NCBI RefSeq assembly: GCF_002117935.1
Contig: NZ_BDJE01000042.1
Location: 1 to 64,000 of the forward strand
Length of the DNA stretch: 64,000 nucleotides
DNA from: Nocardioides sp. PD653-B2
GTDB taxonomy: Bacteria > Actinomycetota > Actinomycetes > Propionibacteriales > Nocardioidaceae
Direction of reading: 5' to 3'
Shown piece after piece: positions 51,325-59,610 of the stretch (position 1 is the stretch's first letter; every line of letters begins with the position of its first letter). The translations under genes and the position numbers were made by a program. Under the pieces are notes generated by a model. That model made no database searches. It saw only the letters and a list, made by a program, of their open reading frames with translations, and was not told the DNA's origin.

Positions 51325-52664
51325 AGATCCCCGTCCCGGACGAGATCCTCCCCGCCGACCGGTTGGGGCGCGTGCACTTCGTCGGCATCGGCGGCGCGGG
51401 GCTCTCCGGCATCGCCCGGATCATGCTGGCCCGGGGCATCGCCGTCTCCGGCAGTGACGGCACCGACTCGCCCACCCTCGAGGCGCTACGCGCGCTCGGG
51501 GCGACGGTCCACCTCGGCCACGCCGCGACCCAGGTCCGCGACGTCGACACGGTCGTCGTGTCGACCGCCGTCCGCGACGACAACCCGGAGTACGTCGAAG
51601 CGGTGCGCCAGGGCCTGCGGATCCTGCCCCGCTCGGCCGCGCTCGTCTCGGTGATGGCCGGGCGCCGGGTGGTCGCCGTCGCCGGCACCCACGGCAAGAC
51701 CACGACGACCTCGTTGCTGACCGTCGCCCTCCAGGCCGCCGGCGCCGACCCGACGTACGCCATCGGCGGCGACCTGACCGCGACCGGCGTGAACGCCGAC
51801 GAGGGCTCCGGCGACCTGTTCGTCGCCGAGGCCGACGAGAGCGACGGCGCCTTCCTGCACTACGCGCCGTACGCCGCCGTCGTCACCAACGTCGACGCCG
51901 ACCACCTCGACCAGTGGGGCACGCCCGAGGCCTACGCCGCCGCCTTCGACGAGTTCGCCGAGACCCTCGACCCCGAGGGCTTCCTGGTGTGCGTCGTGGA
52001 CGACCCCGGCGCTGCGGCGCTGGCCGAGCGGCAGCGGGCCGCGGGTCGCCGGGTCGTCACGGTGTCGGCCCGTGAGCCCGGAGCCCTGACCGGTGTGCGG
52101 CTCTGGTCACCGGGGGAGCACTACCTCGCCGACGCGCTCGCGGCGCTCGCCGCCGGCACGACCCTGGGCTTCGCCGAGGACGACCTGGTCCGCGGCCTCG
52201 TCTCCTACACGGGCACCAAGCGCCGCATGGAGCGCAAGGGCGAGGCGGGCGGTGTGCGGGTCTACGACAGCTACGCCCACCACCCGACCGAGATCGCCGG
52301 TGACCTGCAGGCCGCGCGGGAGCTCGCCGGCACCGGCCGGGTCGTCGTCGCCTTCCAGCCGCACCTCGTCTCGCGCACCCGCATCTTCGGGGTCGGCATG
52401 GGCGAGGCCCTGGGTGCCGCCGACGAGGTCGTGGTGCTCGACGTCTACCTCGCCCGCGAGGACGCCGATCCCGCGGTCACCGGCGCGCTGGTCGCCGACG
52501 CCGTACCTCTCCCGGCCGGCCAGGTCGCCCACGTCGCGTCCTTCGACGCCGTGGCCGCCGAGCTCGTCGCCCGCGCCCGTCCGGGCGACCTGGTGCTGAC
52601 CCTGGGCGCGGGGACGGTCACCGAGATCGGCCCCCGGGTGCTGGAGCTGCTCGCCGATGGCTAG
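51321..52664 (+). CDS. murC: UDP-N-acetylmuramate--L-alanine ligase
   Basis: A 447-residue Mur ligase, the first of the peptide-adding enzymes. N-terminal VHFVGIGGAGLSGIARI binds UDP-MurNAc, GTHGKTTTTSLL is the P-loop, and VAEADESDGAFLHY and TNVDADHLD are the usual metal-binding patches. YDSYAHHPTEI marks the C-terminal domain. It overlaps ftsQ by eight bases. Confidence 0.95.
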   Translation: MKIPVPDEILPADRLGRVHFVGIGGAGLSGIARIMLARGIAVSGSDGTDSPTLEALRALGATVHLGHAATQVRDVDTVVVSTAVRDDNPEYVEAVRQGLRILPRSAALVSVMAGRRVVAVAGTHGKTTTTSLLTVALQAAGADPTYAIGGDLTATGVNADEGSGDLFVAEADESDGAFLHYAPYAAVVTNVDADHLDQWGTPEAYAAAFDEFAETLDPEGFLVCVVDDPGAAALAERQRAAGRRVVTVSAREPGALTGVRLWSPGEHYLADALAALAAGTTLGFAEDDLVRGLVSYTGTKRRMERKGEAGGVRVYDSYAHHPTEIAGDLQAARELAGTGRVVVAFQPHLVSRTRIFGVGMGEALGAADEVVVLDVYLAREDADPAVTGALVADAVPLPAGQVAHVASFDAVAAELVARARPGDLVLTLGAGTVTEIGPRVLELLADG

Positions 52665-53430
52665 GAGATCGGCCGGGCCCGCGGCTCCGGTGGCCGACCG
52701 GGCCGTGGTGCGGACCCGGCGCCGGTTCGCGCGCCGCCAGTGGGCGCGGCGCTGGCTGGCCTGGAAGCCCGTGGTCGCCGTGGTGCTCCTCGTCGCGCTG
52801 CTCGTCGGAGCCATCTGGCTGGTGTTCTTCTCGTCCTACCTGGCCGTGCAGGGCGTCCAGGTCAGCGGCACCCACCAGCTCTCCGCCGGCGAGGTGCGGG
52901 CCGCGGCCGCCGTCGAGCAGGGCCAGCCGCTCGCTCGGGTCGACCTGGACCGGATCCGCTCGCGGGTGGAGGCGATGGCCCCGGTGCGCTCCGCCGACGT
53001 GACCCGCGAGTGGCCCGACCAGGTGCGGATCGTCGTCCAGGAGCGCGAGGCGATCGCGGTGGTCGAGATCAGCGGACAGCTGCGCGGGATGGACGCCGAG
53101 GGCGTGGTGTTCCGCAGCTACGCGAAGGCGCCTCCCGGGCTGCCCCGGGTGGAGAGCGCGGCCGCGACCGGCAGCGAGGCGTTGCGCGAGGCAGCGCTCG
53201 TGGTGGCGGCCCTGCCGGGTGACCTGGCCGGGAAGGTCGACCACGTCGCGGTGACGACGATCGACGAGATCTCGCTGGTGCTGCGCGACGACCGCACCGT
53301 CGAGTGGGGGAGTGCGGAGCAGTCGGACGAGAAGGCCGACGTGCTGGCCGCGCTGCTCGCGGCTCCGACCACCCAGGAGGCCCGGACCTTCGACGTCAGC
53401 GTCCCGGGTCAGCCGACCACGTCCAACTGA
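52657..53430 (+). CDS. ftsQ: Cell division protein FtsQ (POTRA domain)
   Basis: A 257-residue bitopic protein. An Arg-rich cytoplasmic tail (RRRFARRQWARRW) and a transmembrane segment (VVAVVLLVALLVGAIWLVFF) lead to a POTRA domain with VQVSGTHQLSAGEV, then the FtsQ-type domain with AMAPVRSADVTREWPDQVRI. It recruits FtsL/FtsB and gates FtsWI. The gap to ftsZ is 189 bases and holds a separate promoter region. Confidence 0.92.
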   Translation: MARRSAGPAAPVADRAVVRTRRRFARRQWARRWLAWKPVVAVVLLVALLVGAIWLVFFSSYLAVQGVQVSGTHQLSAGEVRAAAAVEQGQPLARVDLDRIRSRVEAMAPVRSADVTREWPDQVRIVVQEREAIAVVEISGQLRGMDAEGVVFRSYAKAPPGLPRVESAAATGSEALREAALVVAALPGDLAGKVDHVAVTTIDEISLVLRDDRTVEWGSAEQSDEKADVLAALLAAPTTQEARTFDVSVPGQPTTSN

Positions 53431-53498
53431 CGGGTCCGGCCCGGCGTGTCGTCACGATCTGCGGCGCTGCGCTGCCTAGTGTCTTCAGCACGGCGAGG

Positions 53499-53530
53499 TT
53501 GACATAACTATAACCCTCAGCCTGAGGGTA
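53499..53530 (+). promoter_or_regulatory. ftsZ promoter region with inverted repeat
   Basis: TTGACA at 53499-53504 is a perfect -35 hexamer in an unusually AT-rich patch (TTGACATAACTATAACCC). Downstream, ACCCTCA (53513-53519) and TGAGGGT (53523-53529) form a perfect 7-bp inverted repeat. No clean -10 stands at 17 bases, so the exact start is unclear. The combination suggests a regulated, separate ftsZ transcript. Confidence 0.5.
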
Positions 53531-53619
53531 AGAGTTCTGGACCACCGAGCCGGACTTCCCCGCGACCGAGCAGCACTCCCGTCCGGACCCGGACACGATC
53601 AGCGAGAGGCGATCACGCC

Positions 53620-54822
53620 GTGGCAGCAGCACAGAACTACCTGGCCATCATCAAGGTCGTGGGCATCGGTGGTGGTGGTGTCAACGCCGTCAACCGGATG
53701 ATCGAGGTCGGACTCAAGGGCGTCGAGTTCATCGCGATCAACACCGACGCGCAGGCGCTCCTGATGAGCGACGCCGACGTCAAGCTCGACATCGGCCGCG
53801 AGCTCACCCGCGGCCTCGGCGCCGGCGCCGACCCCGGCGTGGGAGCCCGCGCCGCCGAGGACCACGCCGACGAGATCGAAGAGGTCATGAAGGGCGCCGA
53901 CATGGTGTTCGTGACCGCGGGCGAGGGCGGTGGCACCGGCACCGGTGGCGCCCCGGTCGTCGCGCGGATCGCGCGCTCCTTGGGTGCCCTGACCATCGGC
54001 GTCGTGACCCGGCCGTTCGCCTTCGAGGGCCGACGCCGCGCCAACTCCGCCGAGGAGGGCATCGCCCAGCTCCGCGAGGAGGTCGACACCCTCATCGTCA
54101 TCCCCAACGACCGGCTGCTGTCGATCAGCGACCGCAACGTCTCCGTGCTCGACGCCTTCAAGCAGGCCGACCAGGTGCTGCTCCAGGGTGTCTCGGGCAT
54201 CACCGACCTCATCACCACGCCGGGCCTGATCAACCTCGACTTCGCCGACGTGAAGTCGGTCATGTCCAACGCCGGCTCGGCGCTGATGGGCATCGGCTCC
54301 GCCCGTGGCGAGGACCGGTCGGTGGCCGCGGCCGAGATGGCGGTCTCCAGCCCGCTGCTCGAGGCCAGCATCGACGGCGCGCACGGCGTGCTCCTCTCGA
54401 TCGCCGGTGGCTCCGACCTCGGCCTCTTCGAGATCAACGAGGCGGCCGCTCTGGTCGCCGCGGCCGTGCACCCCGAGGCCAACATCATCTTCGGTGCCAC
54501 CATCGACGACGCCCTCGGCGACGAGGTCCGGGTGACCGTCATCGCGGCCGGCTTCGACGGCGGCATGCCCAAGCGCAGCGGCGAGGGCACGGTGCTCCGG
54601 CGCGACACCAAGCCGGTGCAGACCCAGGAGGAGACCAAGGCCGCGGCCCAGGCGCTCGCCTCGAGCGAGCAGCAGAAGGAGAAGGAGAAGGTCCCGGCCG
54701 GCTCCTCGCTGCGCCCGCCGGCCAGCACCACCCCCGACGCCGCTGCGTCCGGTGGCAAGCCGGCGCCGAGGCAGGTCCAGTTCGACGACGACGACCTGGA
54801 CATCCCCGACTTCCTGAAGTAG
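53620..54822 (+). CDS. ftsZ: Cell division GTPase FtsZ
   Basis: A 400-residue tubulin homologue forming the Z ring. GTG 53620 is the start. The tubulin signature GGGTGTGG is at 103-110, with NTDAQAL at 41-47, and the T7 synergy-type loop in LINLDFADV. The C-terminal spacer is about 75 residues and Gln/Glu/Lys-rich. The end DDLDIPDFLK is the conserved peptide that binds SepF or FtsW. Confidence 0.96.
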   Translation: MAAAQNYLAIIKVVGIGGGGVNAVNRMIEVGLKGVEFIAINTDAQALLMSDADVKLDIGRELTRGLGAGADPGVGARAAEDHADEIEEVMKGADMVFVTAGEGGGTGTGGAPVVARIARSLGALTIGVVTRPFAFEGRRRANSAEEGIAQLREEVDTLIVIPNDRLLSISDRNVSVLDAFKQADQVLLQGVSGITDLITTPGLINLDFADVKSVMSNAGSALMGIGSARGEDRSVAAAEMAVSSPLLEASIDGAHGVLLSIAGGSDLGLFEINEAAALVAAAVHPEANIIFGATIDDALGDEVRVTVIAAGFDGGMPKRSGEGTVLRRDTKPVQTQEETKAAAQALASSEQQKEKEKVPAGSSLRPPASTTPDAAASGGKPAPRQVQFDDDDLDIPDFLK

Positions 54823-54826
54823 CCGC

Positions 54827-55543
54827 TTGTACTCCTTCCGCACCTCACTCGACCCCGTCGACCTGGCCTTCACGGACAGGTACGGCGGGGTCAGTGCGTC
54901 TCCGTTCGACGAGCTCAACCTGGCGATCGAGGGCGACGACCCGGCCCCGGCGCGCGAGCGCAACCTCGCGCTGCTGCTCGCCGACTTCGCGCCCGACGCC
55001 GCGCTCGCCGACCTCCACCAGGTGCACGGTCGCGACGTGGTGGCGGCCGACGGCCCCGTCGACCGGGCCCGGGCCGACGGCCTGGTCACCGACCGTCACG
55101 ACGTGGTGCTGATGGTGCGCGCCGCCGACTGCGTGCCCGTGCTGCTGGCCGACGCGGCCGCCGGGGTCGTGGGTGCGGCCCACTGCGGGCGGCCCGGCCT
55201 GGCCGCGGGGGTGGTGCCCGCGACCGTGCAGCGGATGCGCGATCTCGGCGCCGGCGACATCACCGCCTGGATCGGGCCGCACGTGTGCGGGGCCTGCTAC
55301 GAGGTGCCCGAGCAGATGCGGGCCGAGGTCGGAGCGGTCGAGCCCGCCAGCGTGGCGACCACCTCGTGGGGCACTCCGTCCCTCGACCTGGGTGCGGGCG
55401 TCCGTGCCCAGCTCGAGCGCGCGGGCGTCGTGGTCGTCGACGTCTCCCGCTGCACGCGCGAGTCGGCCGACCTCTACTCCTACCGCCGCGACGGCGCCTC
55501 CGCCGGCCGGCTGGCCGGCGTGATCCGGGTGCGGTCCTCGTGA
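54827..55543 (+). CDS. pgeF: Peptidoglycan editing factor PgeF (YfiH, laccase-domain)
   Basis: A 238-residue laccase-domain protein. TTG 54827 is four bases after ftsZ. Metal-site motifs are LHQVHG, RAADCVPVLL and AAHCG, in the right order. In E. coli the family member edits UDP-MurNAc-L-Ser mis-incorporated at the MurC step, which fits its dcw location. An oxidase activity or adenosine-related activity is also reported for relatives. Confidence 0.87.
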   Translation: MYSFRTSLDPVDLAFTDRYGGVSASPFDELNLAIEGDDPAPARERNLALLLADFAPDAALADLHQVHGRDVVAADGPVDRARADGLVTDRHDVVLMVRAADCVPVLLADAAAGVVGAAHCGRPGLAAGVVPATVQRMRDLGAGDITAWIGPHVCGACYEVPEQMRAEVGAVEPASVATTSWGTPSLDLGAGVRAQLERAGVVVVDVSRCTRESADLYSYRRDGASAGRLAGVIRVRSS

Positions 55544-56238
55544 GCCGCCGCGACCAGCTCGAGGCCAACCTCGAGACCGTGCGCGCCCGGATCGCCTCGG
55601 CCTGCGCCGACGCCGGTCGCGCGCCCGACGACGTCCGCCTGGTCGTGGTGACCAAGTTCTTCCCCGCCAGCGACGTCCGGCTGCTCGCCGAGCTGGGGGT
55701 CACCGACGTGGGGGAGAACCGCCACCAGGAGGCCGAGGCCAAGGCGGCGGAGTGCGCCGACCTCGGGCTCACCTGGCACTTCATCGGCGGGCTGCAGAGC
55801 AACAAGGCGGCGGCGGTGGCGGCGTACGCCGACGTCGTCGAGTCCGTCGACCGCGCCAAGCTGGTCGCGCCCCTCGCCAGGGGCGCCCACCAGCGTTCAC
55901 ACGCGGTCGACGTGCTGCTCCAGGTCAGCCTCGACCCACCCGGCGCCGGCGGCCGCTCCGGCGCGGCGCCCGACCAGCTGGCCGCCCTGGCGTCGGCCGT
56001 GCAGCAGGCCGGCAGCCTGCGGCTGCGCGGGCTGATGGCCGTCGCCCCGCTCGGCGAGGACCCGGCGGCGGCCTTCCAGCGGCTTGCGGGCATCCGCCAG
56101 GAGCTGCTCGCCGACCACCCCGATGCCACCTGGCTCTCGGCCGGGATGAGCGGCGACCTCGAACCCGCCGTGAGAGCCGGCGCGACACACGTACGGATAG
56201 GGTCCGCGGTCCTCGGTTCGAGGCCACAGACCAAGTAG
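55540..56238 (+). CDS. yggS: PLP homeostasis protein YggS
   Basis: A 232-residue single-domain alanine-racemase-fold protein that binds pyridoxal phosphate. KFFPASDV carries the PLP lysine (VVVTKF), and GENRHQEAEAK, WHFIGGLQSNK, GLMAVAP, and LSAGMSGDLEPAV are family motifs. It is normally found with sepF and yggT, as here. GTG 55540 overlaps the pgeF stop (GTGA). Confidence 0.92.
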   Translation: MSRRDQLEANLETVRARIASACADAGRAPDDVRLVVVTKFFPASDVRLLAELGVTDVGENRHQEAEAKAAECADLGLTWHFIGGLQSNKAAAVAAYADVVESVDRAKLVAPLARGAHQRSHAVDVLLQVSLDPPGAGGRSGAAPDQLAALASAVQQAGSLRLRGLMAVAPLGEDPAAAFQRLAGIRQELLADHPDATWLSAGMSGDLEPAVRAGATHVRIGSAVLGSRPQTK

Positions 56239-56299
56239 GGTCCCAATCACCTAAGAGTGCGTCCCTGCAAGGGATGCGGAGTACCGGAGGGCAACAGTC

Positions 56300-56794
56300 A
56301 TGAGCGGCGGAATGCGCAGGATCGGCGAGTACCTCGGCCTGCTCGAGGACACCGGTCGGTACGACGACGAGTACGACGAGTACGAGACCCAGGAGACAGC
56401 CCCCGTCGCGGCTCGTCCCGTGAAGCGAGAGGGGCGCCCCGCCCCGGTGGCCGACCTGTCGGAGCGCCGGCGTCCGGCGCCGGGTCAGGTGGGCCCGGTG
56501 GGAGTCGTGGCCGAGCTGTCGCGGATCACCGCCCTGCACCCGCGCACCTACAACGAGGCACGCACCGTGGGGGAGAACTTCCGCGAGGGCACCCCCGTGA
56601 TCATGAACCTCTCCGAGATGGACGACAGCGACGCCAAGCGCCTCGTCGACTTCGCCGCGGGCCTGGTCTTTGCGACTCGTGGCACCATCGAGCGCATCAC
56701 CAACAAGGTCTTCCTGCTCTCGCCGCCGAATGTCACGGTGGCCGCCGAGGACAAGCAGCGCATCGTCGAGGGCGGGTTCTTCAACCAGAGCTAG
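56300..56794 (+). CDS. sepF: Cell division protein SepF
   Basis: A 164-residue SepF. The N-terminus has an amphipathic membrane-binding helix (MRRIGEYLGLLED) followed by an acidic linker with repeated Tyr-Asp-Glu. The C-terminal globular domain begins TALHPRTYNEARTVGENFREG and contains NLSEMDDSDAKRLVDFAAG. SepF tethers FtsZ to the membrane in actinobacteria, which lack FtsA. Confidence 0.94.
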   Translation: MSGGMRRIGEYLGLLEDTGRYDDEYDEYETQETAPVAARPVKREGRPAPVADLSERRRPAPGQVGPVGVVAELSRITALHPRTYNEARTVGENFREGTPVIMNLSEMDDSDAKRLVDFAAGLVFATRGTIERITNKVFLLSPPNVTVAAEDKQRIVEGGFFNQS

Positions 56795-56804
56795 GACACA
56801 TCAC

Positions 56805-57098
56805 GTGCATTCAGTCGGACTCGTCATCCATGTGGTCCTCTGGTTCTTCATAGCACTCCTCTGGATCCGGTTCGTGGTGGACTGGGTGCAGGTCTTCGCC
56901 CGGTCGTGGGTGCCTCGCGGCCCGCTCCTGGTGGGCCTCGAGGGCGTGTACTCCACCACCGACCCCCCGATCAAGGCACTACGACGGGTCATCCCGCCGC
57001 TGCGGATCGGAAGCATCTCGCTCGATCTGAGCTTCCTGATCGTGATGATCGCCGCCTGGATCCTGCTCCGGATCAACGACCAGCTGCTCCTGACCTGA
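56805..57098 (+). CDS. yggT: YggT family membrane protein
   Basis: A 97-residue protein with two transmembrane segments (GLVIHVVLWFFIALLWIRFVV and LSFLIVMIAAWILLRI) flanking a short loop with TDPPIKALRRVIPPLRIG, the family motif. GTG 56805 is the start. It is always close to sepF and divIVA and may help osmotic or septal membrane organisation; the function is not proven. Confidence 0.88.
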   Translation: MHSVGLVIHVVLWFFIALLWIRFVVDWVQVFARSWVPRGPLLVGLEGVYSTTDPPIKALRRVIPPLRIGSISLDLSFLIVMIAAWILLRINDQLLLT

Positions 57099-57117
57099 GC
57101 GGGTGCACCCTGGTGGC

Positions 57118-57132
57118 GGTGACTTGGTCACC
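57118..57132. promoter_or_regulatory. Inverted repeat before divIVA
   Basis: GGTGAC-TTG-GTCACC is a perfect 6-bp inverted repeat about 50 bases before the divIVA start. It may be an operator or a small RNA stem in the leader. Confidence 0.3.
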
Positions 57133-57191
57133 ATCGCAGACGCTATTGTTCGACCGACAGTTACTTTGACGATTGATGAATGGGTGAGGTC

Positions 57192-57944
57192 ATGCCGCTG
57201 ACGCCTGAGGACGTGAGCAACAAGCGCTTTACGCCCGTCCGGCTCCGCGAGGGCTACGACATGGGCGAGGTCGACCAGTTCCTCGACGAGGTGGAGGCCG
57301 AGCTGGCGCGGCTCACGAAGGAGAACGAAGACCTCAGGTCCAAGTTGTCCACGGCGCAGGGTTCCGGTGGGGTCACCGAGACCGCATCGCAGCCGAAGGT
57401 CGAGGAGCAGAAGGCTCCCGAGCCGACGCCCGAGCCCGCGCCGGTCGCGACTCCGGCGGCGGTCGTGGCCGCCACCCCGGTGGAGACGATCCGGGTCGAG
57501 ACCGTCCCGCAGGCGTCCAACGCCGCGGCCCGGCTGCTCGAGATCGCGACCCGCAACGCCGATGAGCTGGTCGAAGAGGCCAAGAACGACGCCGACAAGA
57601 TCGTCGGCGAGGCCCGCACCAAGGCCGAGCGTCTCGAGTCGGAGTCCAAGAGCAAGGCCGACCGCCTCGAGGCGGACGCCCGCACCCGCGCGCAGATGCT
57701 CGACTCGGAGACGGCCGAGCGCCGTCGCCAGATGTTCGGCGACCTGGAGAAGGAGCGCGACAAGCTCAACGGCGAGGTCGAGAACCTCCGCTCGTTCGAG
57801 CGCGAGTACCGCTCCCGCCTCAAGAGCTACTTCAGCCAGCAGCTCGAGGCCCTCAGTGGTGGCTCGGAGGCTTCGGCCCCGACCGGTGACGAGCAGCCCG
57901 CTCCCAAGCGGCTCCGCTCGATCCTGGGCGAGGACGAGGCCTGA
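57192..57944 (+). CDS. divIVA: Polar growth protein DivIVA (Wag31)
   Basis: A 250-residue coiled-coil protein that marks the growing pole and organises peptidoglycan insertion. The start MPLTPEDV is typical for the family; an in-frame ATG lies at 57180. The N-terminal lipid-binding domain (RLREGYDMGEVDQFLDEVEAEL region) contains the usual aromatic-Arg tip. A Pro/Glu-rich linker follows, then a long coiled coil (about 120-230) with ANARLLEIATRNADELVEEAK-like repeats. In M. tuberculosis it is a kinase target, and a PknL-like kinase is in this window. Confidence 0.92.
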   Translation: MPLTPEDVSNKRFTPVRLREGYDMGEVDQFLDEVEAELARLTKENEDLRSKLSTAQGSGGVTETASQPKVEEQKAPEPTPEPAPVATPAAVVAATPVETIRVETVPQASNAAARLLEIATRNADELVEEAKNDADKIVGEARTKAERLESESKSKADRLEADARTRAQMLDSETAERRRQMFGDLEKERDKLNGEVENLRSFEREYRSRLKSYFSQQLEALSGGSEASAPTGDEQPAPKRLRSILGEDEA

Positions 57945-57972
57945 GGCACGGTCCGACACAGCGTTCCACCAG

Positions 57973-58003
57973 GCGGCCGGTCCCTTCGGGGGCCGGCCGC
58001 TTT
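57973..58003 (+). terminator. Rho-independent terminator after divIVA
   Basis: GCGGCCGGTCCC pairs with GGGGCCGGCCGC through a 12-bp stem with one G-U, closed by a TTCG tetraloop in the stable C(UUCG)G context. It is followed by TTT. It should end the dcw transcript. Confidence 0.8.
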
Positions 58004-58108
58004 GCCTGTGCACGGTGCGCCTGATTTGAGGGGGTAGGGGTCACCCGCTACCCTCCGTGCACAACTGTGGCTCAAGCCACAGCAGCCGAGGCCGGAGGAG
58101 GCCCGCCC

Positions 58109-59026
58109 ATGGCCCGCAGCACGAGGAAGTCACTCGCCGGGCAAGCGGCCACCGCCGCTCGCAAGGTGATCACACGACGACCCGCCGACAAGACGGCGAA
58201 GGCCACGACGAAGAGCGGCGCCACGAAGGCTGCGCCCGTGAAGAAGGCGGCCCCGGCGAAGAAGGCCGCGCCCGTGAAGAAGGCCGCTGCGGTGAAGAAG
58301 GCTGCGCCGGTGAAGAAGGCGGCCCCGGCGAAGAAGGCCGCCCCGGTGAAGAAGGCCGCTGCGGTGAAGAAGGCTGCGCCCGTGAAGAAGGCCGCCCCGG
58401 CCAAGAAGGCCGCGCCCGTGAAGAAGGCCGCTGCGGCGAAGAAGGCTGCGCCGGTGAAGAAGGCGGCCCCGGTTAAGAAGGCGGCCCCGGCCAAGAAGGC
58501 CGCCCCGGTGAAGAAGGCCGCCCCGGTGAAGAAGGCCGCTGCGGTGAAGAAGGCTGCGCCCGTGAAGAAGGCCGCCCCGGCGAAGAAGGTTGCCCCCGTG
58601 AAGAAGGCCGCCCCGGCACGCAAGGCGTCGCCCAGCGCCCTGGTGGTCCAGGAGGGCGAGGCCAAGTGGACGAAGGCCGAGCTCAAGGAGGTCCTCGACG
58701 AGCTCCACACCCAGCGCGCGCACAGCGAGGAGATCATCCAGAGCCTCGACTCCGAGCTCAACGGGCTGATGCGCGACTCGGGTGACGGTGCCGGCCAGGA
58801 CCAGGCCGACCTGGGCGCGACCAGCTTCGAGCGCGACCACGAGCTGACCGTGCTCAACAGCGAGCGCGACAAGCTCGCCCAGATCGACCGGGCCCTGGCC
58901 CGCATCGACGACGGCACGTACGGCGTGTGCGAGTCCTGCGGCAACCCCATCGGCAAGATGCGGCTCATGGCCTTCCCGCGTGCCACACTGTGCATGACAT
59001 GCAAGCAGCGCGAGGAGCGTCGCTGA
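58109..59026 (+). CDS. DksA/TraR zinc-finger protein with histone-like Lys/Ala/Pro tail
   Basis: A 305-residue protein. GGAGGAGG at 58093 sets the ATG at 58109. Residues 41-173 are about 22 copies of a six-residue unit of the AAPVKK/AAPAKK kind. They are strongly basic and disordered. Residues 190-305 form the TraR/DksA domain: a coiled-coil stalk, then the C4 zinc site with C274, C277, C295 and C298 (CESCG and CMTC). DksA-type proteins enter the RNA polymerase secondary channel. The tail resembles C-terminal tails of actinobacterial HupB and histone H1, so DNA binding is likely. Its DNA is a long tandem repeat. Confidence 0.85.
   Translation: MARSTRKSLAGQAATAARKVITRRPADKTAKATTKSGATKAAPVKKAAPAKKAAPVKKAAAVKKAAPVKKAAPAKKAAPVKKAAAVKKAAPVKKAAPAKKAAPVKKAAAAKKAAPVKKAAPVKKAAPAKKAAPVKKAAPVKKAAAVKKAAPVKKAAPAKKVAPVKKAAPARKASPSALVVQEGEAKWTKAELKEVLDELHTQRAHSEEIIQSLDSELNGLMRDSGDGAGQDQADLGATSFERDHELTVLNSERDKLAQIDRALARIDDGTYGVCESCGNPIGKMRLMAFPRATLCMTCKQREERR
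58229..58627 (+). repeat. 18-bp tandem repeat tract encoding the Lys/Ala/Pro tail
   Basis: About 22 imperfect 18-bp copies (GCGCCCGTGAAGAAGGCG type) lie inside the DksA-like gene. Copy number can vary by slipped pairing without changing frame. Codons alternate between GCC/GCG/GCT, so it is not one pure repeat. Confidence 0.85.
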
Positions 59027-59610
59027 CCGGCGGCGCGCACGACCAGTCCGTCGACCAGCCGACCCCTCGCCGCGCCTCTCGAGCCCGGTTGCTGGCGCTC
59101 TTCGCGGGCGTCGCGCTCACGGCGTACGCCGTCGACGTGGTGTCCAAGATCGTCGCCGTCGAGAAGCTCACCGACCGTCCCGACGTCGAGCTCGTGGGCG
59201 ACCTGTTCGTGCTCCACCTCGTCCGCAACCCCGGCGCGGCCTTCAGCACCGGCACCGGCTACACCGAGATCTTCAGCTGCGTCGCCATCGTCGCCGTGCT
59301 GGTGATCCTCTACGTCGTACGCCGGGTCGGCAGCGCCGGCTGGGGCGTCGCGCTCGGTCTGCTCCTCGCCGGGGTGGGGGGCAACCTCACCGACCGGCTG
59401 GTGCGCGAGCCCGGCCCGCTGCGGGGGCACGTCATCGACTTCTTCATGCTCCCGCACTGGCCGATCTTCAACGTCGCCGACATCTGCATCGACGCCGCCG
59501 CGATCCTGATCCTGATCCTGGTCTACCGCGGCGTCCGCCTCGACGGCACGCGCGCGCAGCGCGACGACGTCGAGCCCGAGCCCGAGCCGGCCCCGGAGAC
59601 GACCGAGTGA
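58999..59610 (+). CDS. lspA: Lipoprotein signal peptidase
   Basis: A 203-residue aspartyl peptidase with four transmembrane segments, removing signal peptides from prolipoproteins. Key motifs are DVVSKIVAVEKL, NPGAAFS, GNLTDR, HVIDFF and FNVADICID, which contain the two catalytic Asp residues (in the VIDFF/NVADICID region). The start is uncertain; ATG 58999 overlaps the DksA-like gene, and no good ribosome-binding site is visible. The C-terminal tail is acidic. Confidence 0.9.
   Translation: MQAARGASLTGGAHDQSVDQPTPRRASRARLLALFAGVALTAYAVDVVSKIVAVEKLTDRPDVELVGDLFVLHLVRNPGAAFSTGTGYTEIFSCVAIVAVLVILYVVRRVGSAGWGVALGLLLAGVGGNLTDRLVREPGPLRGHVIDFFMLPHWPIFNVADICIDAAAILILILVYRGVRLDGTRAQRDDVEPEPEPAPETTE

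Noticed and set aside
58229..58627. CRISPR-like array
   Set aside because: Repeats are contiguous 18-bp coding units without spacers; they encode the Lys/Ala/Pro tail of the DksA-like protein.
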